DNA of 37,618 nt from Streptococcus halichoeri (GCF_009870755.1 NZ_WLZU01000021.1:1-37618); one strand, 5' to 3'; counted from the first letter of the stretch, positions 17,460 to 26,317 are shown. Notes: generated by a model not told the origin, from the letters alone. Made by a program: numbers and translations.

Positions 17460-17792
17460 ATGGAAATCGAAAAAACGAATCGGATGAACGCTCTGTTTGA
17501 ATTTTACGCAGCTTTACTGACTGACAAGCAAATGAATTATATTGAACTTTATTATGCAGATGACTACAGTCTAGCTGAGATTGCTGAGGAATTCGGAGTA
17601 AGTCGTCAAGCAGTCTACGACAATATCAAACGGACTGAAAAAATCCTTGAAGCCTATGAAATGAAATTGCACATGTATTCTGATTATATTGTACGAAGTC
17701 AAATTTTTGATAGTCTTTTAGAGCGATACCCCGATGATGCTTTTTTACAAGAAAACATTTCCCTACTAACCAGTATTGATAACAGAGATTAA
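17460..17792 (+). CDS. ylxM: YlxM/p13 family SRP-associated DNA-binding-like protein
   Basis: YlxM is a small helix-turn-helix protein encoded next to ffh in streptococci, reported to modulate SRP assembly or GTPase activity. Starting at [16 protein letters not shown] it has 110 residues, the usual size. A sigma-4-like helix-turn-helix is clear in [23 protein letters not shown]. The frame is open from 17289, but those 57 residues cover the promoter and lack family features. ffh starts 13 bases after its stop, so the two form an operon. Confidence 0.9.
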   Translation: MEIEKTNRMNALFEFYAALLTDKQMNYIELYYADDYSLAEIAEEFGVSRQAVYDNIKRTEKILEAYEMKLHMYSDYIVRSQIFDSLLERYPDDAFLQENISLLTSIDNRD

Positions 17793-17805
17793 GAGGTAGT
17801 ATTTT

Positions 17806-19371
17806 ATGGCATTTGAAAATTTAACCCAACGTTTACAAGGGGTTTTTAAAGATCTTCGAGGAAAGAAGAAATTATCGGAAAAAGAAGTGCAGGCTGTCAC
17901 TAAGGAAATCCGATTAGCTCTATTGGAAGCCGATGTTGCTTTACCAGTAGTTAAAACCTTTATCAAGCGGGTACGTGAACGAGCTATTGGTCATGAAATC
18001 ATTGATACGCTTGATCCTACCCAGCAAATCATCAAAATTGTTAATGAAGAGCTAACCGAACTTCTAGGCTCTGAAACAGCTTACATTGAAAAATCACCAA
18101 AAATTCCAACAATTATCATGATGGTTGGTTTGCAAGGTGCCGGGAAAACCACCTTTGCCGGAAAATTAGCCAACAAATTAATAAAAGAAGAAAGCGCACG
18201 GCCAATGATGATAGCAGCAGACATTTATCGCCCAGCTGCTATTGATCAACTAAAAACACTTGGTCAGCAAATTAATGTTCCTGTGTTTGATATGGGAACA
18301 GAGCACTCTGCAGTAGACATTGTGCGTCAAGGTTTGGAACAAGCACGAGCAAATCACAACGACTATGTTTTGATTGATACGGCAGGACGGCTGCAAATTG
18401 ATGAAGCGTTGATGCAAGAATTGCGTGATGTTAAAAATCTCGCTCAACCAAATGAAATCCTTCTTGTTGTTGATAGCATGATTGGTCAAGAAGCTGCGAA
18501 TGTTGCTGATGAGTTTAACAAACAATTAACCATTACAGGAGTGGTCTTAACTAAGATTGACGGTGATACCCGCGGCGGTGCAGCTCTTTCTATACGAGAA
18601 ATCACTGGTAAACCGATCAAATTCACTGGTACTGGTGAAAAAATCATAGATATTGAAACCTTCCACCCTGATCGGATGTCAAGCCGAATTTTGGGGATGG
18701 GCGATCTTTTAACCTTAATTGAAAAAGCTAGCCAAGATTATGATGAGCAGCGTTCCCTTCAGCTAGCTGAAAAAATGCGGGAGAACACCTTTGATTTCAA
18801 TGATTTCATTGAGCAGCTGGATCAAGTTCAAAACATGGGACCTATGGAAGATCTGCTAAAAATGATTCCCGGTATGGCTGCTAACCCTGCGCTAGCTAAT
18901 ATTAAAGTAGACCCTAAGCAAATTGCGCGTAAGCGGGCTATTGTATCATCAATGACTCCAGCTGAGCGCGAAAAACCTGAGTTACTCACCCCAAGTCGCC
19001 GGCGACGGATTGCCAATGGATCAGGGAATAGCTTTGTTGAAGTCAACAAATTTATCAAAGATTTCAACCAAGCTAAATCAATGATGCAAGGTGTTATGTC
19101 TGGCGATATGGAAAAAGCCATGAAGCAAATGGGTCTTAATCCTAACAATTTACCCAAGAATATGCCAAATATGAGCAAAGCTGATATGTCTGCTTTAGAA
19201 GGAATGATGGGGCAAGGTGGCATGCCTGACTTATCTGCCTTAGGTGGGGATATGGATATGGGCCAAATGTTCGGCGGTGGCATGAAGGGAAAATTCGGAC
19301 AGTTTGCTATGAAACAAGCCATGAAGCGACAAGCTAATAAATTGAAAAAAGCTAAGAAAAAACGAAAATAA
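17806..19371 (+). CDS. ffh: Signal recognition particle protein Ffh (SRP54)
   Basis: Ffh binds 4.5S/scRNA and signal peptides and delivers ribosomes to FtsY at the membrane. The 521-residue protein has the N domain, a GTPase G domain with P-loop GLQGAGKTT (108-116), DTAGR and TKIDGD, and a methionine-rich M domain that ends in a lysine-rich tail (KKAKKKRK). The C-terminal extension is Met/Gly-rich, as in other streptococci. A GAGGT site precedes the ATG, and the gene is cotranscribed with ylxM. Confidence 0.98.
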   Translation: MAFENLTQRLQGVFKDLRGKKKLSEKEVQAVTKEIRLALLEADVALPVVKTFIKRVRERAIGHEIIDTLDPTQQIIKIVNEELTELLGSETAYIEKSPKIPTIIMMVGLQGAGKTTFAGKLANKLIKEESARPMMIAADIYRPAAIDQLKTLGQQINVPVFDMGTEHSAVDIVRQGLEQARANHNDYVLIDTAGRLQIDEALMQELRDVKNLAQPNEILLVVDSMIGQEAANVADEFNKQLTITGVVLTKIDGDTRGGAALSIREITGKPIKFTGTGEKIIDIETFHPDRMSSRILGMGDLLTLIEKASQDYDEQRSLQLAEKMRENTFDFNDFIEQLDQVQNMGPMEDLLKMIPGMAANPALANIKVDPKQIARKRAIVSSMTPAEREKPELLTPSRRRRIANGSGNSFVEVNKFIKDFNQAKSMMQGVMSGDMEKAMKQMGLNPNNLPKNMPNMSKADMSALEGMMGQGGMPDLSALGGDMDMGQMFGGGMKGKFGQFAMKQAMKRQANKLKKAKKKRK

Positions 19372-19393
19372 TTCTATTCCATTTTACCTTTAT

Positions 19394-19429
19394 AGCTAGC
19401 CTTGTCAGTGGTGACCAGACTAGCTTTTT
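19394..19429 (+). terminator. Terminator of ylxM-ffh
   Basis: AGCTAG (19394-19399) pairs with CTAGCT (19420-19425), with an inner CTTGTC/GACCAG stem (one mismatch) and a T-run. The stretch 19430-19808 contains no gene I can support. It has an imperfect palindrome, CATGT...ACATG, near 19613-19635. Confidence 0.75.
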
Positions 19430-19808
19430 GATTCTCTCATTTTGATTTTTCAGTTTACCATAAGCAAAGAGGGAATGATAACATTCTTTTCCTGCGACCA
19501 TTAAGAAGAAATATCCTATCACATGTATAGCAAGGTCATATCAAAGAGGAAGCAGTAAGGTTAACGGCAAGGAAAATTTTGACAGCTTTATCCACTTTTG
19601 TTACAGCATTTCATGTTACAAGTGTATCTACATGTTAATTACTAATTGTAAAGATGTAAAAACAACTAATAAATTCCTTTTTATTATCAAGCACCGCAAC
19701 CATATACAACATCTATCTTAAGGCATTTTATACTGGCATAGAGACTCTGGTATCACTAGAAGCAATATCAGAGTAAGACATTTTGAACTCGCCATAAATC
19801 ATACAATT

Positions 19809-20504
19809 TTAAACTTCTAACGGCATAAAGTTTGCAACAATTTTTCCAATAATACGAGGATCCTCATCAAAAGGAGCAAACTTATCGGAATATTTTTTGT
19901 TGAGCGACACAAGTCTTAAGCCATTTTCTTCGCGATAAACTTTCTTGATGTAAGTCTGACCATCCCATTCTACAGCATAAATAGCACCATCATAATCAAA
20001 ACCTTCTTGCTTAATCAAAACCACTTCACCATTGAGATAAGTTGGTTCCATGGAATCCCCAAAGACCCATGAGGCAAAATCGTAATCAAATTGCTCATCA
20101 TAAAATACCACATCATAGTTGCCATCCCCAAAATAAGAATAGCCTGTACCGGCGGATAAGCTTTCATATACTCGGTAGGCAAATCGCTTTTTATCCTTAT
20201 GCTGCGCAAGTGCAACAACCTGAAGTTGCTTTGACAATAAACTGTCTGTATAATTAATTACTCGCTCTTTATTTTCCATGGTAAGCTGATGATAAGTGGT
20301 CAAAAGCTGATAATCCTCATCAAGAGCAAACCTAGCAACTTTAAACAATTGTCCAAGCTGATCTAAATGGGCTTGATTGGGAATATTTTTTCCAGTTTCC
20401 CAATTAGAAATAGTCATTTTTTGAACATTAAGGCACTCAGCGAGCTCTGCTTGACTCCAAGATTTAGCTTTCCGCATTTTTTTAAGTTGATTTCCTGAAA
20501 ACAT
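19809..20504 (-). CDS. hdiR: HdiR-like XRE/LexA-type self-cleaving repressor
   Basis: From the ATG at 20504 (preceded by AAAGGAGGG) the protein has 231 residues. Residues 6-58 form an XRE helix-turn-helix (WSQAELAECLNVQKMTISNWETG). The C-terminal half is an S24/LexA-like autoprotease with Ser151 (FGDSMEP) and a catalytic Lys at 187 (TYIKKV). A plausible Ala118-Gly119 cleavage site lies in LSAGTGY. This layout matches L. lactis HdiR, a DNA-damage and heat-responsive repressor cleaved with RecA and ClpP. The 30-bp palindrome upstream suggests autoregulation. No umuC or phage genes are adjacent. Confidence 0.87.
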   Translation of the reverse strand: MFSGNQLKKMRKAKSWSQAELAECLNVQKMTISNWETGKNIPNQAHLDQLGQLFKVARFALDEDYQLLTTYHQLTMENKERVINYTDSLLSKQLQVVALAQHKDKKRFAYRVYESLSAGTGYSYFGDGNYDVVFYDEQFDYDFASWVFGDSMEPTYLNGEVVLIKQEGFDYDGAIYAVEWDGQTYIKKVYREENGLRLVSLNKKYSDKFAPFDEDPRIIGKIVANFMPLEV

Positions 20505-20512
20505 ATAACCCT

Positions 20513-20542
20513 CCTTTAGTAAAGTTATAACTTTACTAAAGG
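20513..20542. promoter_or_regulatory. 30-bp perfect palindrome, operator of the HdiR-like gene
   Basis: CCTTTAGTAAAGTTA (20513-20527) is followed directly by its exact reverse complement (20528-20542). The right end reads into the AAAGGAGGG ribosome site of the repressor gene, and TATAAC in the centre could be part of a -10. A repressor bound here could block transcription; the RNA could also fold over the ribosome site. Confidence 0.8.
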
Positions 20543-20594
20543 ATAACAAACTCTAAAATAAAAAACAAGAGCTAATGCTTAAAATGAGAAATTT

Positions 20595-20623
20595 TTGACA
20601 ATGATAACATTAAATCGTATGAT
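20595..20623 (+). promoter_or_regulatory. Promoter of the oxidoreductase gene
   Basis: TTGACA (20595-20600), 17 bases and TATGAT (20618-20623) form a strong promoter about 90 bases before the start. Confidence 0.75.
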
Positions 20624-20717
20624 GTCCATAGGTATCAGTATGCTTGTACGAGTTGTAGAAAATAACACTCGTATTTATTGATTCTAAAATTTTAATCCGT
20701 CCAAAGGAGAAACTACT

Positions 20718-21740
20718 ATGCTTACTATTGCTTATATAGGTAATGGCAAAAGTGCTAACCGCTATCACATTCCCTTTGCTCAGCAAATTAGCGATATTCA
20801 TATAAAAACAATCTATTCCCCCTCTTTAAGTCCTTGGGCACCAATTGAAGGTGTAAACTATACAAATGCACTAGAAGACGTACTAAATGATTCAGACATT
20901 CAGTTAGTGGTTTTATCAGTACCACCAGCTGCGCATTATGATCTAGCAAAGCAATGTCTTTTGGCAGGAAAACATACTCTGGTTGAAAAACCATTTACAG
21001 AAACTTCAGAACAAGCAAAAGAATTATTTAGTTTAGCCAAGCAAAAAGGACTCTTTTTGCAAGCTTACCAAAATCGGCGTTACGATTCTGATTTCTTGAC
21101 AGTCCAAAAAGTAATTGAAAGCGGTAAACTTGGCGAACTATTGGAAGTTGAGATGCATTTTGATTATTTTAGACCAGAGGTGCCTGAAACTACAGATACC
21201 TTTTCTATTGATACTAGCTATTTATATGGTCATGCCTGCCATACAATCGATCAGGTTCTGTCTTACTTTGGCATGCCTGACACTATTCATTATGACGTTC
21301 GTCAATTGCTTGGAAAAGAACGTATGAATGACTATTTTGATTTGGATTTTTATTATGGCGCTTTAAAAGTCTCTATCAAATCTAGCTATTTCCGAATCAA
21401 AGAGCGTCCCAGTTTTATAGTGTATGGCAAAAAAGGTATGTTCATTAAAGCAACAAAAGATCGCCAAGAAGAAGATCTGAAACATTTTTACATGCCAGAC
21501 CGTGCTGACTTTGGTATGGATTTACCAGAACATTATGGAACTCTGACCTATATAGATGAGCAAGGTTATTATCACGAAGAAAAAGTTATATCCCAGCGAG
21601 GTAGCTATACTCAAATGTATCAAGCTATTTATGATAGTATTATTTTAGGACGAGAAAAGGTTGTCAAAGATACAGAAACAATTCGCCAAATTGAAATTAT
21701 CGAAGAAGGAATTGCAGAAATGAATCGGTTATTTGTCTAG
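20718..21740 (+). CDS. Gfo/Idh/MocA family NAD(P)-dependent oxidoreductase
   Basis: This 340-residue protein has an N-terminal Rossmann fold (AYIGNGKSANRYHIP) and the family signature Glu90-Lys91-Pro92 in LVEKPF. The C-terminal alpha/beta domain contains the YGHACHTIDQ helix with likely catalytic His. It resembles E. coli YhhX/YdgJ-type enzymes acting on sugars or cyclitols; the substrate is unknown. An AAAGGAGAAA site precedes the ATG. The next gene starts 47 bases after its stop and may be cotranscribed. Confidence 0.9.
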   Translation: MLTIAYIGNGKSANRYHIPFAQQISDIHIKTIYSPSLSPWAPIEGVNYTNALEDVLNDSDIQLVVLSVPPAAHYDLAKQCLLAGKHTLVEKPFTETSEQAKELFSLAKQKGLFLQAYQNRRYDSDFLTVQKVIESGKLGELLEVEMHFDYFRPEVPETTDTFSIDTSYLYGHACHTIDQVLSYFGMPDTIHYDVRQLLGKERMNDYFDLDFYYGALKVSIKSSYFRIKERPSFIVYGKKGMFIKATKDRQEEDLKHFYMPDRADFGMDLPEHYGTLTYIDEQGYYHEEKVISQRGSYTQMYQAIYDSIILGREKVVKDTETIRQIEIIEEGIAEMNRLFV

Positions 21741-21787
21741 AGTCAATCGCTTAGATCAGTAAATATTTTTCACAAAGAAAGAAACAG

Positions 21788-22189
21788 ATGGTAAAGCACA
21801 AAACAAAAAAACTTAACTTTATTACTAGAATTAAACACTTAAAAACAAATTTATCCGCCATACTTTTCGCTTTAAGAGATAAACGGACACCTTTATTAGC
21901 TAAGCTTGTAGCTTTGTTAATCATTATTTATGTTCTATCACCAATTGATTTTATTCCTGACTTTATCCCTTTCTTCGGAGTTGTAGATGATTTGGTCCTT
22001 GTTCCTATTTTAGTGTTTGTGTTGAGAAGCCTTACACCTCAGTTAGTATGGAATGACGCCCAAAAACGATCAGACTCTATATGGGGAAAAGGCAGAGCTA
22101 AACCTATTGTTAACATTAGACCCTTTATTTTTGGAGGACTTATTGTTCTAACTTTAGCCCTCTACCTTTTTTGGCTGTGGCGGCAGTAG
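21788..22189 (+). CDS. DUF1232 (YkvA-like) membrane protein
   Basis: The 133-residue protein has the DUF1232 core RDKRTPLLAKLVALLIIIY followed by LSPIDFIPDFIP...VDDL, plus a C-terminal membrane segment ending in LFWLWRQ. The family is widespread, and its function is not known to me. It has a basic N-terminus and two or three membrane segments. It probably shares the transcript of the preceding oxidoreductase. A hairpin near 22228-22266 (TTCCCT...AGGGAA) lacks a good T-run. Confidence 0.88.
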   Translation: MVKHKTKKLNFITRIKHLKTNLSAILFALRDKRTPLLAKLVALLIIIYVLSPIDFIPDFIPFFGVVDDLVLVPILVFVLRSLTPQLVWNDAQKRSDSIWGKGRAKPIVNIRPFIFGGLIVLTLALYLFWLWRQ

Positions 22190-22281
22190 GTAGCTATTTG
22201 CAATAAATTAGCTTTTCTCTAAAAATATTCCCTCCAATGAACAAGCTTTTTCCTTGAAGGGAAAACGGTTTTATGTTACCA

Positions 22282-22316
22282 TTTATTTAGAGTTAATTAG
22301 AATAGCTCTAAATAAA
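22282..22316. promoter_or_regulatory. 11-13-11 inverted repeat at the cupin promoter
   Basis: TTTATTTAGAG (22282-22292) and CTCTAAATAAA (22306-22316) are exact inverted copies. The 13-base loop holds TAGAAT, a possible -10, and the right arm ends two bases before the AAGGAGG ribosome site. It is placed like an operator; the regulator is unknown. Confidence 0.6.
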
Positions 22317-22332
22317 AAAGGAGGCCTTTCAT

Positions 22333-22755
22333 ATGACTTTTGATTATAAGGATCACGGAAAAGAAAAATATATCGTCAATATTGAGGATTATACAAAAGA
22401 AAACGAAAACTATCGTACCACAATTTGGACAGGTGAAAAACTTCAAGTGACACTCATGACAATTCAACCAGGAGATGATATTGGTTTAGAAGTTCACAAT
22501 GGGATTGATCAATTTCTTCGTGTTGAAGAAGGGGAAGGCCTATGCCAAATGGGAGATGCTAAAGACAATCTTACGTTTGAACAAAAAGTTACTGATGATG
22601 ATGTGATTCTTGTACCTGCTGATACGTGGCATAATGTTACAAATACCAGTGACAAGCCACTTAAGATTTATTCTATTTATGCTGGCCCTGATCACGTCCC
22701 TGGTACTATTCATAAAACACACGAAGACGCTAAAAATGATCCAAACGAACATTAA
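22333..22755 (+). CDS. Cupin domain protein
   Basis: This is a 140-residue single-domain cupin. Motif 1 is seen in GLEVHNGIDQFLRVEEGEG (His, Asp/Gln, Glu) and motif 2 in VPADTWHNVTN (His). Metal-binding histidines are therefore present at least in part. The end is rich in His, Asp and Asn. Similar small cupins are often annotated as mannose-6-phosphate isomerase-like, but no isomerase activity is implied here. It has an excellent AAGGAGG site and sits alone between an inverted repeat and a strong terminator. Confidence 0.88.
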   Translation: MTFDYKDHGKEKYIVNIEDYTKENENYRTTIWTGEKLQVTLMTIQPGDDIGLEVHNGIDQFLRVEEGEGLCQMGDAKDNLTFEQKVTDDDVILVPADTWHNVTNTSDKPLKIYSIYAGPDHVPGTIHKTHEDAKNDPNEH

Positions 22756-22803
22756 AGACACTCACTTATTAAACGTCAAATAAAATACCCTAGAAAATAC
22801 CTT

Positions 22804-22849
22804 AGATTGAAGAAAGATTCTTTTTGTACTCTTTCTTCAATCTTTTTTT
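22804..22849 (+). terminator. Terminator of the cupin gene
   Basis: The 14-bp arms AGATTGAAGAAAGA (22804-22817) and TCTTTCTTCAATCT (22830-22843) are exact complements followed by a T-run. The stretch 22850-23067 holds nothing I can support. Confidence 0.9.
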
Positions 22850-23067
22850 GCTGGTTAAGTAAAATTTGGGTAAAAATGGAAATAGCTTGGTGCCACATCA
22901 TTATGACAGAATCATTCCGGGTCCTTATTTTATAGGATGAGTTTTAAGGGGAAGTATCAGATCTTTAAAGTTAAAACCTAACCAGATCGTGGCTTGCTTT
23001 CCCTCTTTAGTCTATTTGCTAAAAACAAGAAACATAGCTGATTACTCAGCCATAAGTCATAAAGTCA

Positions 23068-23076
23068 TGGTATACT
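23068..23076 (+). promoter_or_regulatory. Possible promoter of the ThrE-type operon
   Basis: TGGTATACT is a good extended -10 but lies about 160 bases before the first gene, which would give a long leader. The -35 is poor. Confidence 0.4.
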
Positions 23077-23237
23077 AGGAGAAGAAAGCCTTAATTGTCT
23101 CTAAAAAATCTTCTTTGGTAAGTATTGAAATCTTATTTCTCTATTTGATAGTCCTCAACTTACTCTCTTCTTTTTATATCGCAACTAGCTCTGAGTAGAA
23201 GTAAGACTAACATTTTCACAACTTAGGTAACAGCTAA

Positions 23238-24029
23238 ATGACAAAAACACTTAAAAATATGAAGCGCATTGTTGATGTAGCTGCTCTAGCTGGCATTACT
23301 ATGCTTGAGGCTAACGCGGAAAGTTATCGCGTTGAAGATACGGTTGATCATATATTAGAATTGAGCCAACAACCAATGACTGAAGTTTTTGCTAACACAA
23401 CAGGCCTTTTTATTACCCTAGATGGCCCCGATCTTGATAATCCTATCACAGTGATTAAGCGTATTACTAAACGAAATACCAATCTACGTCATATTCATAT
23501 GGTTAATCAGATTTCACGAGACTTGACATCTGATAAAGTAAAACTAGACGAAGCTTACAAAAAGTTACAAAATATAGATCATCATAATTATTCCTTAAAA
23601 ATTACAGACTTTTCCATTATTCTCTTAGTTCTGTCCTTTGTAATTTTATTTGGAGGTGGCTTATCAGAAATGTTACTCTCACTAGTAGCAGCCTTTTTGA
23701 TGCTCATGTCTTACCGTATACGGGACTTATTAGCCTTAAATGATTTTATTTTTGGTGTCATGACAACAATGATTGTTGCCACAGTGATTCCAATACTCAT
23801 TCATGCTAAAGGTAGCACTAGTAATCCATCGTTTAATATTGTCATTATTTCTGTATTAATGCCACTTTTTCCTGGCACAGCCTTTACCAATGGCTTTCGA
23901 GACTCAATCAAGGGTGATTTTGGGGCAGGGGTCTCAAAAATAGTCGAAGCATTAATCATTGCTGTTAGCCTGGGACTAGGAGTTGCTATTGGCTTGTCTA
24001 TTGCCAAGGGGGTTATTGCATGGCTATAA
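23238..24029 (+). CDS. Threonine/serine exporter, N-terminal half (DUF1212, YjjP-like)
   Basis: ThrE-type exporters consist of a DUF1212 half and a DUF3815 half, fused in actinobacteria and split in many Firmicutes and enterics. This 263-residue protein has the typical soluble start (ALAGITMLEANAESYRVEDTV) and about five membrane segments after residue 125. It overlaps the next gene by 10 bases, so translation is likely coupled. An amino acid or a related small acid is the likely substrate; this is inference. Confidence 0.87.
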   Translation: MTKTLKNMKRIVDVAALAGITMLEANAESYRVEDTVDHILELSQQPMTEVFANTTGLFITLDGPDLDNPITVIKRITKRNTNLRHIHMVNQISRDLTSDKVKLDEAYKKLQNIDHHNYSLKITDFSIILLVLSFVILFGGGLSEMLLSLVAAFLMLMSYRIRDLLALNDFIFGVMTTMIVATVIPILIHAKGSTSNPSFNIVIISVLMPLFPGTAFTNGFRDSIKGDFGAGVSKIVEALIIAVSLGLGVAIGLSIAKGVIAWL

Positions 24030-24463
24030 CTATAAGTGCACAAATCGTTGCAGCCTACGTTGTGACCGTTACTTCAGGGATTATCTTAGAAATTCCTCGT
24101 CATGTTAAATATTATGTCGGTTTTATTGGTGCAGCTGGCTATGCTGTATACTTGTTCAGCTTACCTTATACAAGTAAGGGCTTAGCGGCCCTCTGTGGCA
24201 GCCTGGTCATTGCCTCATTGTCACAAGTAGCAGCAAGAATATTTAAAACTCCTGTAACTATCTTTTATATTCCCAGCTACTTTCCCATTGTCCCAGGAGC
24301 CAGTGTCTATAAAATTGCTTACTATTATATCCAGGGAAATACTCAAATGGCTGGGCATAATTTTTTTGAATCAATGATTATTTCAGGAGTCATTGCCTTA
24401 TCAGTATACTTAGTGGACTCTTTTATTGAAATTTATAATCATTTTAAACAGCTAAGCTTGTAG
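24020..24463 (+). CDS. Threonine/serine exporter, C-terminal half (DUF3815, YjjB-like)
   Basis: The 147-residue partner is almost entirely membrane (about four or five helices) with the family motif FPIVPGASVYKIAYYYIQG. Its start codon lies inside the end of the preceding gene. Together the two make one ThrE-like unit. The end of the gene overlaps an exact 11-bp hairpin (AGCTAAGCTTG at 24450-24460 and its complement at 24470-24480) that lacks a T-run. Confidence 0.87.
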   Translation: MAITISAQIVAAYVVTVTSGIILEIPRHVKYYVGFIGAAGYAVYLFSLPYTSKGLAALCGSLVIASLSQVAARIFKTPVTIFYIPSYFPIVPGASVYKIAYYYIQGNTQMAGHNFFESMIISGVIALSVYLVDSFIEIYNHFKQLSL

Positions 24464-24494
24464 CCGTCGCAAGCTTAGCTTATTGATCATGCAG

Positions 24495-24532
24495 TAGCAC
24501 ATGAGCAAGTTAAGCTAGATGTGCTATTTTTT
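24495..24532 (+). terminator. Terminator of the exporter operon
   Basis: TAGCACAT (24495-24502) pairs with ATGTGCTA (24519-24526), followed by a T-run. The right arm overlaps the stop codon of the convergent FemABX gene. Confidence 0.8.
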
Positions 24533-25771
24533 TAAGATTCGCGCTAATAACTTACCGCTCATATTGAGATACTTAGTATAACTCCCCAGATATTGAACCA
24601 ACTGGCCTCCAAATTGTTTTTTAAATTTAAAATTGCCAAGCCCCGCTGAACTCTGCTCAGTTTCAATCGTTCCACCAAAATTAAAGTAACTAAGCTGACG
24701 CTTTTTAGCGTACTGAATCATTTCAGCATTAATCAAAGTAGCACCGCCAAAAATGAAATAGTCGTCCAAATTACCACCAAAATAAGAAAGTAGCTGATCA
24801 CCAAATTCAATAAATAAGTAAGAAGATAGTGGCAGTTCAGTGCCTGGATTTTTTAGCGCTAAAAAATCATCATAGCGTTTTTGATAACTATTTAGCTGCT
24901 GCCGTTTTTGTTTGATTGCAACATTTCGTTTTTTGGAATCATCTTGTAATTCTAACTGACTCAAATCTTGAGTGAGCACTTCAATATGTTTTGTTAGATA
25001 TGCCTGATATGCTGGGCAGTCTAAATAAGCATACATGAAAAGAGCCTGATCGTTGAAATATTTTTTAAGAGAATAGAAAAAAGCAATATCTTTGATATCA
25101 AAACCCTTACGCTTAGAAGTCTCCTGCAAAATATGATAAAATAAAGGAATTTCCTCAAGAGTGAGTTGCCGTACTTTAACATGAGAGTCGCGATATTTTT
25201 TGAGATTGCGGCGTAGTGGAGCGTCATAAGAAGCCTCAATTGCTGCGCAGGAAGCAAAATCTCTCAGGTCTTTAATAAATTCTTGGTTAGCACCATCAAG
25301 CAAATAATCGGGACTAAAAAAATGAGTGTAATTTTGTGCAGCAAAAGCAGAAGCTACTGCTTGATTTTGCTGAAGTGTCAGATCTTCTAGCTTAACCCCC
25401 TTGGAAGAGGCTGCTAAAAATGGGTGACACATAAGGCAAAGAGCACCATTTTTTTGCACATGTTTTTCTAAAATCTGCAAACAAGCTATGGTTTGTTCGT
25501 GATTAGCAAATTGTAAAACGGGTCCTTGTACGACTATGGCTTTTTTAAAAAAACGCCATAGTCGTACATAATTAATGACCGCTAAACCAACAACATGACC
25601 TTGCTCCAGAATAATTACCTTTTCAACAGCCAGATAACGGTTGCGTTCCGTTTGTAAATTAAAAATTGGTAGGGATTGTAAAAAATTAGATGAGGAAAAA
25701 GATTCTTGAATTTCAAGAAATTCCGCATCACTGGCCAGACAAATTTCCATTCTATGAGATGCTCCATTCAT
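24524..25771 (-). CDS. FemABX/MurM-MurN-like peptidoglycan aminoacyltransferase
   Basis: Fem enzymes add amino acids from aminoacyl-tRNA to the lysine of lipid II to build the interpeptide bridge. The 415-residue protein has two GNAT-like halves separated by a coiled-coil arm (about residues 250-300, rich in Lys, Gln and Glu). The C-terminal family motif is YFNFGGTIE...GLGNFKFKKQFGG. In pyogenic streptococci an Ala-Ala bridge is expected, so MurN/FmhB-like alanine addition is likely. Two starts are possible, 25771 and 25750 (MEICLAS); neither has a decisive ribosome site. The bridge is what sortase A, encoded in this window, uses as nucleophile. Confidence 0.88.
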   Translation of the reverse strand: MNGASHRMEICLASDAEFLEIQESFSSSNFLQSLPIFNLQTERNRYLAVEKVIILEQGHVVGLAVINYVRLWRFFKKAIVVQGPVLQFANHEQTIACLQILEKHVQKNGALCLMCHPFLAASSKGVKLEDLTLQQNQAVASAFAAQNYTHFFSPDYLLDGANQEFIKDLRDFASCAAIEASYDAPLRRNLKKYRDSHVKVRQLTLEEIPLFYHILQETSKRKGFDIKDIAFFYSLKKYFNDQALFMYAYLDCPAYQAYLTKHIEVLTQDLSQLELQDDSKKRNVAIKQKRQQLNSYQKRYDDFLALKNPGTELPLSSYLFIEFGDQLLSYFGGNLDDYFIFGGATLINAEMIQYAKKRQLSYFNFGGTIETEQSSAGLGNFKFKKQFGGQLVQYLGSYTKYLNMSGKLLARILKK

Positions 25772-26022
25772 ATTATGCTATTAACCTTCTAAATAATGTG
25801 AAAACCTTATCGTGATCTTTCAGTGAATAGGTTCTTACTTTGTTATTCGAAAAGTAACAGCATATTTTTACAACAAAAAGCATTTTTTATATTACATTTG
25901 TATTACAAACATCAAAAAACCCGATTTACCGATTTAAAGGATAAAAAACGAGCACACTCACCAAAAAGTATCGACAAAAATGCACAAGCTTATCGTCAAC
26001 AAGCATCACTCAAAGTTATTAT

Positions 26023-26208
26023 TCATAAGAATAAACCATAAAGCATCAGGCATAAACAAGCTAAAATTATCCAAGAAAATATCCAGAGTGAATAGTTAAT
26101 AAAAGCGAGTTTTTCCTCACAGTAAGGCTCTAATTCCTTAAGAGCAAACCATCTCAGCCAGATTGTTAAAATTATAGATTCGCCGATTAAGTTAAGCCAG
26201 GAATTAAT
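26023..26208 (-). pseudogene. Broken small membrane-protein gene
   Basis: An open frame of 61 codons without ATG, GTG or TTG at its start encodes a membrane-like peptide (IWLRWFALKELEPY, then a helix SLWIFSWIILACLCLMLYG) ending at TGA. Upstream, a second hydrophobic stretch (SSWIGITIFLQNYLTKLIPG, about 26208-26285) is in another frame. A single frameshift would join them. It looks like a decayed two-helix protein next to dif. The rest of 25772-26286 has a plus-strand frame (25823-26041) that I do not trust. Confidence 0.45.
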
Positions 26209-26286
26209 TTAGTAAGATAATTTTGTAAAAATATAGTAATGCCAATCCAGGAAGAGTCTAACAGCAAAGAGGTGATTTTGTGTATT

Positions 26287-26317
26287 ATCTTTCCGAAAAA
26301 CTGTAATTTTCTTGAAA
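26287..26317 (+). other. difSL chromosome dimer resolution site
   Basis: The 31-base sequence begins ATCTTTCCGAAAAA and ends TAATTTTCTTGAAA, matching the streptococcal/lactococcal dif site as I remember it in nearly all positions. It lies 84 bases upstream of xerS, the standard position. XerS alone resolves chromosome dimers here with FtsK. The site marks the replication terminus. Confidence 0.92.

Noticed and set aside
25823..26041. 72-residue plus-strand frame
   Set aside because: No ribosome site, biased AT-driven composition, and its end overlaps the minus-strand membrane remnant; no recognisable motif.
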